A DNA stretch of 64,000 nt from Apiotrichum sp. Y4204 (Eukaryota; Basidiomycota; Tremellomycetes; Trichosporonales; Trichosporonaceae), in NCBI GenBank assembly GCA_025531455.1, contig JAMYHL010000029.1, positions 62,001-126,000 on the forward strand, given 5' to 3'. Each line of letters opens with the position of its first letter. Position 1 is the stretch's first letter. Below the pieces are notes generated by a model. It was given only the letters and a program-made list of their open reading frames with translations, ran no database searches and was not told the origin of the DNA. A program made the position numbers and the translations under genes. Positions 23,140 through 33,609 of this stretch are shown one piece after another.

Positions 23140-26034
23140 ATGAGTAGCGCACCTCTGCCGCCCCCTCGGCGGCAGGCATACCGTGCCAACCACGCGACGC
23201 CGCCACGTACACCACCCACAAAGGACAAGCCATTTCCGGCGCCGCTGGGACCTCGCCCTCCACCAGGAGGAGGAACCGGAAGCGCGGGCTCGAGCGCCAC
23301 CGCCAGTGCCGAAGCCCGACCCAGTGTGAACGCAAATACGAGTGTGGGCACGAGTGGCAGTGCAAGCGGCGCCAACCATATCGACACGAGCGGCGGCATT
23401 GCCACTAACAGTACGGTGGCTGTTGACTCTCTTTCTGCCACGGAGATGGAGGATCATCTTGCAGCATTTGAATCCCTTGGACCGCCGGGGGCACTTCGCC
23501 GCCCCACACGTCGTGTGCGCAGTATTGAGCGGACGTGGACGTGGGTTAAGTCCCGCTCGTCTGTCTACGGAGAAGCATCGTTAATGAACGGCTCCGACAA
23601 CGTTGAAGACGAGGATGACCATCGGGACGCCCCGACGGGGGCGCTGGGTATCTCGTCCCGCCCACTGACCGTGGCTACCACCGGAAACGTGAACCTGGCA
23701 GACTCTCCACCACGACGTAATTCAACGACTGGAATGGATCCGGATGAGCGCAGACGGCGGAGGCAAGGCATCCTCCCAGACTCGGTAAACGGACTCGGTC
23801 CACCCCCTCGACCACTTCCTCGCATACCTACCCGAGCTTCTCCCGTACAAGCTCCATCGTCAACAGCTGCTGCAACAAGTGAGAAACGAGGACCATCGCC
23901 GCTGCCAGGACAAACGCCTGATTTGCCACGGACGCTAGCATCAGGTCCATCGGCTGAGAGAGCTACAAGAGAGTCATCCTCCTCACGTGCAGGACTTGAC
24001 TTGAGCCGAGACCATCGCGATCATCGTGACCGGCCGCGTCCTCTCCCCATCTTCCCCCCCGGCCCGGATACAGATTCGCCACCGCAGACGGCGGTCATCA
24101 GTCCGACTGCCAATAGTTCCAGTCCAAAGGTCACCACTGCAGGAACACAAACCATCAGTGGTGAACGCACCAATCAGTCGCCGACAGGACGGGCCACATT
24201 ATCGATCCATGATATCGTCAATCGTCACTCATCTGCAGTTGCGCAAGCAACTGAGGATGTAAAGGACCGGGCGCGTGCCGAGCTGGCTCTGAGGCCTGAT
24301 TTGTTGGCAACAGCAAGGACGCGTAAAAAGTCTATGGCAGCTACAAGCCAGAATCACAAGCGAGGGATGCCGCCGCCAGCATTGCCAAAGATTGAACCAA
24401 CCCTCAAGCTGGAGCCGGCACCGGATAGTCCAGACTCAGCTTACAGTTCCAGTCTAACGCCCCCTGCGAGTATCCCTTCTCCTGCGTTGCCTCCTGGTGC
24501 TGCTCCTCCGGCTCTCCCCTTACCTGCCAAGTCGACGCACAGGCGACGTCAGAGTAGCCGATCAACTACCATCTCGACTGATACCTCAGACAGTTATGTC
24601 AATGAGATTCGGTTCGCGCAAGCCGCCTACAACCATCTTGCACCGAAGCCCCCTGCAACGCCGACTCCCGCTGTATCCGCGCCTGCACCTCCGCAAACGC
24701 TCACGCCACCACCCGCGAGTGCTGTTAATCCCCATACTCGGGCAATCCTTTCGCCAACGCCCGAACACTCTCCGAGAAGCAAGGCGCGCTCACGGGATCG
24801 TGATCGCGATCGTTCACAGACGCAAAGTCCTGATGTAGATGGTCGCAAGGGATCTAACGGATCCTTGAAGCGGTCAAAGAGCTCGTCGCCTTTGCTCCCG
24901 GAAGACGACTCGCATGCCATCGCCCTTTACCTTCGTTCGCCGCAACTCAATCGGAACCTCCTCATTGCTCGCCCATATCCCGAGCGACCTCTTCAAGTTT
25001 CCGTTGCCGACCTGGGCAAGCCGGATGGCCGCCCCGTGGTTGTCTTCCTCGGCCTTGGCTGTGTGCGATACCTGATCGCTCTATATGATGATCTGGCACG
25101 CGCACTTGGTCTACGCTTGATTTGTATTGATCGTTGGGGCCTGGGCAAGACAGATCAGATCCCCCAAAATCAACGCGGTTTGCTTGACTGGGCGGACGTT
25201 GTCCGTCGGGTTCTAGATGAGCTTGGTGTGGAGCGCTTTCAAGTTCTGGCTCACTCTGCCGGGGCTCCGTATGCCCTTGCGACAGTTCTTAAGATGGAGC
25301 GTCGGGTGCATGGCAAAATTCATCTACTGGCACCCTGGGTTGGGGGAGATGTGGAAGGTGAGACCAATGTCTGGAAACCAAAGCTTACCTCAGGCTACCG
25401 CTGGCTCAAGTGGGTTCCAAACAGCGTTATCAAGTCTGCGCTCGCTGCAGAGTGGCGCCTTGAGTCGTACTTCCTCGGCAAGGCCCCAACGATCAAGCAC
25501 ACAATCCGGAGCAAGTCAGAAGCGATGCTGTCTTCGACAAGCCTGGATTCGGACGAGACAAAGTCACGCGCGTCATTTGGACAAGAGGGTACTTTACGAC
25601 CAGATTCACGTCTAGGCGCAGTTGAAGTGGACGGCTTCGATACGCTCGCATCGGATCTGTACCCTGCCCCAACAGGATGGACGACCACTCCGCCATCCGT
25701 ATCTGTGACCTCGGTTTCCTCGTCGCCAGGCTTTACGCAAGCCCTCATGCAGGCATCACACGCGGAAAGCCTTTCTGGTACTACCGCCGATCTGCTTTCG
25801 GTCGTTCTTGGCCGTGATGCCAAACCATGGGGCTTCAGTTACACCGACATTCGCCACCCGTGTAAGATTTGGTACGGAGCGGACGATGAGCGCGTGAGCG
25901 AGAAGAGCATGCGCTGGATGGAACGCGCAATGGATGCCGAGCTCCATGTTGTTGCTGGCGAGGGCCACAACCTCATGAGCAGCCGGGTCGTCATGTTTGA
26001 CGTCCTTGACAGTCTCGCCGAGGACATATTTTAA
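23140..26034 (+). CDS. Large protein with C-terminal alpha/beta hydrolase domain
   Basis: An intronless frame of 964 aa. Residues 1 to about 590 are proline-, serine- and threonine-rich and look disordered. They contain a small conserved-looking island near 105-145 (LAAFESLGPPG, SIERTWTWVKSR) and Arg/Asp repeats near 545. From about 595 to the end is an alpha/beta hydrolase fold: strand VVVFLGLGC, ICIDRWGLGKTDQ, nucleophile elbow LAHSAGAP with Ser706, acid at Asp915 or Asp916 (YGADDERV), and base His943 (GEGHNLM). The elbow has Ala in place of the first Gly of GxSxG. The cap region carries a long Ser-rich insertion (about residues 790-895). Substrate is unknown; esterase or lipase activity is only a fold-level inference. 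The start is the first ATG after a CT-rich leader. The absence of introns contrasts with nearly every neighbour. Confidence 0.85.
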   Translation: MSSAPLPPPRRQAYRANHATPPRTPPTKDKPFPAPLGPRPPPGGGTGSAGSSATASAEARPSVNANTSVGTSGSASGANHIDTSGGIATNSTVAVDSLSATEMEDHLAAFESLGPPGALRRPTRRVRSIERTWTWVKSRSSVYGEASLMNGSDNVEDEDDHRDAPTGALGISSRPLTVATTGNVNLADSPPRRNSTTGMDPDERRRRRQGILPDSVNGLGPPPRPLPRIPTRASPVQAPSSTAAATSEKRGPSPLPGQTPDLPRTLASGPSAERATRESSSSRAGLDLSRDHRDHRDRPRPLPIFPPGPDTDSPPQTAVISPTANSSSPKVTTAGTQTISGERTNQSPTGRATLSIHDIVNRHSSAVAQATEDVKDRARAELALRPDLLATARTRKKSMAATSQNHKRGMPPPALPKIEPTLKLEPAPDSPDSAYSSSLTPPASIPSPALPPGAAPPALPLPAKSTHRRRQSSRSTTISTDTSDSYVNEIRFAQAAYNHLAPKPPATPTPAVSAPAPPQTLTPPPASAVNPHTRAILSPTPEHSPRSKARSRDRDRDRSQTQSPDVDGRKGSNGSLKRSKSSSPLLPEDDSHAIALYLRSPQLNRNLLIARPYPERPLQVSVADLGKPDGRPVVVFLGLGCVRYLIALYDDLARALGLRLICIDRWGLGKTDQIPQNQRGLLDWADVVRRVLDELGVERFQVLAHSAGAPYALATVLKMERRVHGKIHLLAPWVGGDVEGETNVWKPKLTSGYRWLKWVPNSVIKSALAAEWRLESYFLGKAPTIKHTIRSKSEAMLSSTSLDSDETKSRASFGQEGTLRPDSRLGAVEVDGFDTLASDLYPAPTGWTTTPPSVSVTSVSSSPGFTQALMQASHAESLSGTTADLLSVVLGRDAKPWGFSYTDIRHPCKIWYGADDERVSEKSMRWMERAMDAELHVVAGEGHNLMSSRVVMFDVLDSLAEDIF

Positions 26035-26822
26035 CATCTGCTTCCCACTCAATTTGTGCTCTGCTATGAGTCGCTTAACGACGTGCATGAACACCATCTA
26101 ATATCACCGACGCCCACCAATGGCTCGGTGGTTTGCGCTGCTCCATACCACCAACTCTCGTGCGTCCATACATTCACAACCAGTATTCTTTGTGTACAGC
26201 GTAGTAAGTACAGTATCCCCCCTATAGTGTCTTTGACAATGTATGTTATTAGTCTTTTGGGTATGGAAACCGCGTGCGTGTTGGTCCAGGGAGAATACGG
26301 CTGTCTCCTCACTGTTGAGCAGTGTGAGCAGTATTGTAGATACTGTAAATGCTGTACATACAGTTTGTGTCAAGGTCGAAGATGTAATGTTACCCTCGAC
26401 TTGGGCGATGTGCGAGAATCAACACCATAAGAGAAAGCACTGATACCCTACATCGCACAGGACATGGCAACGCACCTATATAACGATTGAGCTCAGAGCG
26501 CATTCGTTTCACGAGACCTCCGGCAAGAAGGTGATCAGAAAAGTAGACAAACAAGTACAGTATCAAAATCAGCAACATACAGTACACTCATCTCAGTTGC
26601 ACACCGATCCGACACCCATGCTCACTCCTTACTCCCCGAACCGTCTCCCATAGCGTTATCTTCGTAGTGCAGTCGCCGCCCCGTCAACCAACAAAGAGCG
26701 AATTGTACATCATACTAATGGATATATCAGTCATGCCCGGTGCCTGACCGGAAGGCCGAACTGGAGCCCAATAAACAGTAGCGCAAGAGAGCCGCAGGGT
26801 TCTCAACTCATGGCCGCCCGTC
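26035..26822. other. Tail-to-tail intergenic region, no gene seen
   Basis: About 790 bases separate the hydrolase stop from the aspartic protease stop. The stretch is relatively AT-rich, with several TGTAxxTACAGT-like pieces (for example 26335-26362) typical of fungal 3' flanks. The overlapping 124- and 89-codon frames have no protein character. Confidence 0.5.
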
Positions 26823-28474
26823 CTAGCTCAGCTGGATGGCGGGGCTGGGCATCTGGGGTGGCTTGTACACGCCAGGGGCCAAGGGCGCAAACCCAACGGC
26901 AGGTGGGTCGAATCGGAAGGCCGTGTAAACACTCTTAAGGAACCTGTAACCCAGAGTCCACGGAGGTCTGTTATCAGAGTCAACCGTCTTCGAACAAGTT
27001 ATCAATTTATTGGAACGAGATGACTTACAGGTGTGTCTGAGGGTCCACAACGCCGGTGATGGCTCCAGTGCACCACATCTTCACATTTTCGGCACCCGCA
27101 GGGATCTTGTTGCTGGTAGTCCGCATCAAATACTCTGGGTCGGCCCAGTCCCACACGAGGTCCTGGGGTTGCATGCGGAACTGGCCACCTGCAATGTAGA
27201 ATACAATGTCGATGTGCTGGCTTCCATCGCAGGGAAACCACCATCCGGGCTTACCGTTGGAGCGGACACCCTTGAACGCATTTGGGATTTCCGAGTACAA
27301 TGCGTCCACGGCGTCATTCGGTCCCCAAACGAGAGTAGCTCCTGAATCGACGAAAGCGGTTGCTTTGCCATCCGAGTAGCCGCCTTGAAGGAACCTCGTA
27401 GTGTCGGACGTCTGCAGATTAAGCGCGGTGCCTCCTACGCTGATCCCATCCAGTTCCACCATCCACAGCATCATATCATTGTTCTCGATCATAGCCGCAT
27501 AGGCAATGTTCCCAGAATAGAGCGATGAATCGGTTCCTCTGTCGAAGTCAGCCAGGCTAGACTAGTAGGAGATATTTGCTCCGAAGATGTCAAACGCCTT
27601 GCCCATCACAATGTGTACCAACCCCAGAGTAATCTGTCCTACATCGCGTGTAACGTCGTCATTTGTTGCCGAGCCCAATCGAACGCCAAACTGCTTGTCG
27701 CTCCACGAGTCTGACATGGCTCGCAGAACGGAGTGGTTTCCATTCTTCTGCTTCCATCCACCACCAAACATGCCGGTCTCACGGGAGTCTCGCTCGAGAG
27801 GTGTGGTGCTGCTGATGAGTCCTGATGTCAGTGTAAATGGAGTAAACCTCTGGTGAACGGTGCTGTGGCGTCTGGGTGGACACTCACCGATGGTACTCTC
27901 GACAGTCGAACCGCCGAGTTCAACCTTCTCGACGGCATACACTCCAGTAGCTGAGCCCAGAACATAGTTGACGTAGTATGGGTCATTGGTCTGACGGAGA
28001 GAGGAGGACTGAGAGGACTGAAAAAGGGGTGCACGCTTGCACTCGTCCGCGCCCTCGCCGCCACACGAGGTGTACATCCACAAGTCGCTCGAGCCGGTAT
28101 CGAGCAGAAAGTCCAAGACCTGTGCAGGAGTACCAATCGCAAGTTGGACACTGGAACCGATGTCCCTAGACCAGGTAGTGAGCCTGAAAGGTCAGCAGCC
28201 GCGTGGGACCATTTCTGTTCGTTTCAGGGCTTGTGATTGTGATCGCGGTAATCATCACTTAATCGCAACCTGATCGCGTCACTTAATGGCGACTGGGTCG
28301 TGACTTTTCGCAGTGACAAAGAATCGTTGATTCGATCGCTTATCAAATCCGACTTCCGCGGGATTCACAAAAAACTTACTTGGCGCTATCAGCAGCCCTC
28401 TTTCCTACCGCGGCCGAGATGACTGGGCCAGCCAGCACGCTCAGCACGAGGAGAGCTTGGGCGAGTTTAACCAT
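26823..28474 (-). CDS. Secreted pepsin-like aspartic protease (family A1)
   Basis: Five exons encode 423 aa: 28380-28474, 27888-28183, 27619-27821, 27029-27561 and 26823-26967. Residues 1-21 are a clear signal peptide (hydrophobic core ALLVLSVLAGPVISA), followed by a Kex2-like KR at 25-26. Catalytic motifs are DTGSSDLW (Asp60) and VDSGATLVWG (Asp270), separated by the usual distance for a two-lobed A1 enzyme. Cys pairs (TSCGG with DECKR; WWFPCDG with KMWCTG) fit the fold. The mature domain begins at about residue 32, so there is almost no inhibitory propeptide. The exon 3/4 junction is ambiguous: GTTGGT paired with CTAG gives a slightly shorter form than the GTACAC/CTACTAG choice used here. 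Intron 1 is long (196 nt). Substrate and role (extracellular or vacuolar) cannot be told. Confidence 0.87.
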
Positions 28475-31080
28475 GGTCGGGTGTGGGATGAAGCAGTAGA
28501 AGACGGGTTACCAGACCCTCCTTATATCTCTCCGGACTTTGTGACTGATATCGGCTTCCTTGAGAAGATCCCACATGTGTCACTACTCTTCCCACATGAT
28601 CATCCGCAGCAACATCACAATCGCGCCATTCTCACGGAGGCATCTAGCTTCCACCCCGAGCTACAGGCTGCGACCTGATTTTCATCGCCGCGAGGGGCTC
28701 GGTACCCTACTTGCATCCCCGAACTAGATCTTGAAAGGGGCCGCCGATACCGCTCAAGGTCCAGCTGATGATTGTTTGAGGGCACACGGCCTGATTTGAT
28801 GGCAACTCGATGGGTCGGGGCTCTGCCGTTGCGTTTTGACAGCAAAGTTGCAGCGAGGATAGAGAGTAGGAATCAGTATTAGTGCGCAGTTTGAAGTCCC
28901 TGGGGTTAAGGATGGGTATAGGGTCTTATCTGTTCCGTTAGATGCATAGATCTCGACCCGCAGATCTTCCGCCAGTGGTATTTGTCTGTCTTATCACTTA
29001 TGCGAAGCCTTCTTCGGCAACGTCTGGGCGCACCATTTGGCACTGTTATACAGCACTGTGGGCGCCAGACTGTAGGCGCTGTGTAACAAGTTTGCCCGAG
29101 TCAGTAGACTGCATACTTGCACTGATCGCTTCAACTCGCATGGAAGCTGAACCAGTGGTGCACAATCCTACACAGTGGCTCCAAGCTAGAGAGTAGCACG
29201 CCGCCTACGGAGTTGCCTGAATTTCGCGCAGATATCACAACAAGCAGTCACCGTGAGACCGTCAGGTCACAGCAACTGCGCAACGCCCCGCACCGAAAGT
29301 GGATCGAGTGGACTTAATGTGCAATGGTTTCTCAGAACTCGTGAGCATTGGATGTCTTCCCTGATCCCAATTGTCTCCCAACCGTCTTTTATCATGTGGA
29401 GTGAATGACTGTACCTATCTGGCTCCGCCATGTTAGCAAGCCTCTCCATAGATCTGACCCCGACATCGAACACCAGTGACATCGCATTCAACAAGTGGTA
29501 ACTGCCTCTCAGAAACGGGATATGATCAGGCTCAGCAACCCAGAGAAGCAGGAGACCTTCCCGTATCACGAAGCGGCCCCAAGGAGCACACTCGGCTCCG
29601 CGCTCCTCGGACACATCGTAGAACGGTGGATGGTATTTCCCCCCCGCTTTAAGGGTCTTAGCAAGATGAAACGTCCGAATTTGGGCCAACATCCGCAGAT
29701 GAGCTTGTCGTTTGCCCACAAGATCCGAGACCCTCCAGATCTCTCCCCAACTTTGGCCCAAATGAGCAAAATTGGGCGAAGAGAACAATAGATTGTCACT
29801 GGTGGATCTCGCTGCTCAGATGACTGAGCCATCAGGCCGAGATGGACAACCACAAACCACAGCTAGAAATGTGACAACAATCATCTATCGACTCTGCTGT
29901 TTCTTCCAAAAAAGCGTCAATCTTGGGGGGTTAATCATTAGCTCGATTACCTGCAGCAATGTCATACTACGACGTTGGATCCGTTCAGAAAGTGGCTGTT
30001 CGCAAAAGTCATGCCAAGACTCAAACCTTCGCGTAGGACGATCACAAACCGCGAGACTGTCGATGTCTGCTTAGTTCCACTTGACACTACTCGGAGTGAC
30101 GATCAGATAAAGTGGCTTCTCTGTGCTGAGGCCTAAAGTTCCAAATACGCTGATTTGTTGCTGATCTTGCTGCAGGAGTCCGAAAGACAATGGGCTGGCC
30201 GGAGAATAGAACAGACTGCTTTCTGCCTCACACCCAAAAGTAGAAGTGAACCTCTGATGTTTTGACGCACCTGCCATGTATCACGTTCACACGGTTAGTC
30301 CACAAGGTACCTACTGGAGGTGCCACTGTGTTCATGTCGGCTGGTATAGAGAGATGAGAAAGAATAAAGAGAGGGAGCGAGACATCGGAGAGAAAGGTGG
30401 GACGTTGAGTAAATAGCCATGACGATGAACGTAAGTCGGGGCGCGCCATTCCAGTGGCTGGCCCGGAAAGGCAAATCGGTTGTCCGCATGGCAAGCCCAC
30501 ACAAAGTCCACAGCCCGCATGGCACGCACTGGGAAGCATTCTGTTCTGTTCCTTTAATGGATATTAGGATATTAGGATATTAGGATATTGGGACGTCTTT
30601 CGATGTTGATTGTTTTATTAGACCATGATTTGTTGTGTCATTTGTGTTTCCGGTTACTACCCTGGCACCACAACCCGGTCGCCCCGGTTCCCCCTCCTGG
30701 AATCAATGACCCAGAATGATGCAGATGATGCAAATATGACCCAGCCAGCAGCCAGCCAGCAGCCAGGCCGACAACCAAACCAGCCTACCAGTATACCAGG
30801 GCTAGCTAGCTACACCTACCAGCTACTAGCCTCCTTTGCGGCGCTCCGCCCCTCCCCTCCTTCCTAACCCCTCCTCCCTCTCCCCCCCTCCCCTTCCCCT
30901 TGCAAACAACTCGTCCATGTGCACCATTTAAACCATCCATTCATCATCTCATCCTCTTCGATACTCTGTAGTAGACACCTCTCGCATCGACATCGGCATT
31001 CACGACGGCCATCCTTTTGCTCCTCCAGCCGTCGCTGCCGACGCCGCTTTCGTCAACGCGCTTCTCATCTCTTTCATACC
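28475..31080. other. 2.6-kb gene-poor region between divergent genes
   Basis: The region lies between the start of the protease gene (-) and the start of the Zn2Cys6 gene (+) and must contain both promoters. The longest frame, 173 codons at 29267-29788 (-), has no recognisable domain, no good start context and overlaps another frame of similar length. I do not call it a gene. A simple tandem repeat sits at 30559-30590, and the last 150 bases before 31081 are pyrimidine-rich. Confidence 0.5.
30559..30590 (+). repeat. Tandem GGATATTA repeat, four copies
   Basis: Four head-to-tail 8-bp units GGATATTA (the last ends in G) lie about 490 bp upstream of the Zn2Cys6 gene. The repeat is seen directly; a role as a binding array is not supported by anything else. 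Confidence 0.85.
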
Positions 31081-33315
31081 ATGACTTCGCACCCGCCGTC
31101 TCCCCACACACTTGCCCAAGCCGCTCCACCTGCCCAAATGTCAACCGGCCAAGCTCAAGGTGGAGCCGATGGGGAAGAGTACGGCTCGCCATCCTCATCG
31201 GCCGGTGCCCCTGCCAACAAGGTGCGCAGGACGCGTATCTCGCGTGCATGCGAAAACTGCCGGCAAAGAAGGATCAAGTGTCAACCGCCGTATCCTTGTC
31301 AAGGGTGCCGAGATGCCGGGCTACAAGACTGCCTCGTGAGAGAGAAGGCCAGGCCGATGCGGTGAGTGTAGCTGGAACTGGAGTGAGGGACATGCTGCCT
31401 GGAATGTAGATCTCCATTGTCGCACAGTTCCTCATTCCAATTTGGACATATCATTAACCGTAGTCGTCGGAGATCCCAGCAGGCTGGGACTGCTGCGATT
31501 GAGGCGTCGTCATACCCCGATCGCACGCGCTTCCTGCGCTCACTAGACGAACAACTCGAGGAGATATATACCTCTAGGACAGGTTGGTGCCCATTGCGAA
31601 AGCCAATCGCAACAACAGCTGATATCCCAGGCGAGACCATCTCACTGGCACTTAATGAGCAGCCCTCCCACCCACAATGCGAACTTTCGACTCCCCTCCC
31701 AGACCTGCCGGATCCGCTTCCACCATCTGTAGTGGAAGCAATGGGGTTGTTTACGGAGTTCATGTTGCCATTCTGCTCGCACATGACGGCGCCACGCGTT
31801 GTTGCCCTCTTCGAAAGATATCTCACCGCTCCGACGAGCCTCACACCTGATCAGCAGGCACTTGTGTTGATGTGCCTTGCACTGGGTTTTGTGCGCTTGC
31901 AAGGATTTGAACCCAGTCAAGCTCCAGCACATAATCCTTCCGAGACCCCGAGTGCGCCGGGTCGCGCGATATCCGTGCCGGACAACGAGCGGCTGGATGT
32001 GCCATTCTTTCGTCAGTCGGTGCACATCCTCGAGACGTGGGGTGGCGCCAGTTTTACCTCTCTTCGTAAGTTCTGACATAGCTGGGGACATACAAGCCAA
32101 GAGTCAGAAGCTCACACTCAACAGATGCGCTTTGCGGTCTATGGTATTACTCTTGCCTCACCTGCACGCCCGACATGCAGCGGATGATTGTGTCGTGGAT
32201 GATTTCGCAGGCCAAGGAGCTCGGCATTCATCGAGAGTCGACCGCAGTGCAGCACAGCTACTCCCCGGCTGATCGAGCCGATCTGATGTTTGTGCAGATT
32301 CTTTATGCTCACTAGTGAGTCCCGCATAGCCATTCAAGTGAATAAACTCATTGTCAGCTGGTCCACTTCTCTGGGACAACACGCACCGATCATCAAGCCG
32401 GGCGAGTTTGAGAGCATGGACTTCCGTTCACGACCCGTTATCGATAACGAGTCAGTCGTGGCACTCGTTGTGCGACGCTCGTTGACCGAGCTGCTGGTGA
32501 TCAACACGCAGATCCTCATCAACTTGCACGACCCTCGTAGTTCGACAATGCCGCTCGACTGGATGCTGCGAATGGAGGAGAAATGGGATCGTTGGTGCAG
32601 CACATGGGTTATGGACGGACGCACTACAGGTAACGTCTTTACCGACCCCTTCCTCGGTGTCTTGTGGGACTGGGGCCGTATCTCTCTCCGCCTCGTTACG
32701 CTACGTGATCGCCGCGTGTCCATGAGCTCACTCTCGGTCCTTGCGCGCTCAGCAACCCAGGTTCTCGTGCGCTACAATGCCATATACCGCCGACTGCCTT
32801 ACAACCTCATGTACCAGCACTTGCGTCAAGTGGTGACATGTGCGCACATTGTCCTGGTCTGCTTCTGGCGGTATGAAATCACCAAACCGGAAGCGGAGAT
32901 CACTCTCTCCATTGCGGTATGGATCATTAGCCTCATGGAGCCTCGTTGGCGTGAGATGGCGAGTGAGGCGCGCAGGAAGGTAGTTCTCGTCGCTGGTGCC
33001 CTAGGTGAGTGCAAAGTCAACAGGGTCATGACACAGTCCCAAATGACTGATTTATTGGAGCTAGAATGTCTGCTTACACAAGATCTTGACCTTACTCCGG
33101 AAGCGGTGGAGGCGCGCCTGTCAGCAGGCGATCTCCGTGGTATCGGCAATGTGCTGGGCAACGTATCTCCCGAGACGTTCCTCGACGCGCATGGCGCACT
33201 TGGCAGCCTGTACGAGACGTACCAAAACTTTAATCAAGACACGTCGACGCTCCCGGCATGGACAATTGACCCTCTCTTCTTGGCTACCGACTATCCCACT
33301 CCAGCCCTGCGATAG
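31081..33315 (+). CDS. Zn2Cys6 fungal transcription factor
   Basis: Five exons encode 656 aa: 31081-31361, 31464-32065, 32125-32314, 32358-33004 and 33065-33315. The binuclear zinc cluster lies at residues 57-84 with spacing C-x2-C-x6-C-x5-C-x2-C-x7-C, preceded by the basic stretch KVRRTRISR. This DNA-binding domain is confined to fungi and close relatives. The middle region (about 150-600) resembles the fungal-specific transcription factor domain, with alternating helices such as LCGLWYYSCLTCTPDMQRM and LGIHRES. The last intron (33005-33064, 60 nt) leaves the frame open if retained, but it has a GTGAGT donor, a branch-like TGACTGAT and a CTAG acceptor, so I remove it. The target genes are unknown; nothing next to it suggests a regulated cluster. 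Confidence 0.85.
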
Positions 33316-33609
33316 GGCAAATAACAAGATATGAAGGAGATGCCGTTGGACTGGATTTGTTGTTGTGCTTTGAACCGCACTACATCTCGGGAAGGAAACG
33401 TTCCGTCACGTTGGTTCATTGATATCAGTTCCTCTAATGAGTATTCTAGTGCCTCATAAATTACGTTCCTGATAGATGAGCTACCCGGGGCTTTATGCAA
33501 CGATGTGTAGACGTGTATCCTTCCTCGTAGATACCATCCTCCGTCTAAGGAGCTTCGCTCAACTCGGAGGACCTTGACGTTTAAGCAATACGTAGATGTC
33601 TCCATTACT

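Noticed and set aside
28184..28379. GTGATGA and CTGA elements in intron 1 of the aspartic protease, resembling C/D snoRNA boxes
   Set aside because: Only about 24 nt lie between the boxes and there is no terminal stem; the later CTGA is the branch site.
29267..29853. Two overlapping minus-strand frames of 173 and 95 codons
   Set aside because: No domain, no neighbouring splice-compatible exons and mutually overlapping; treated as chance.
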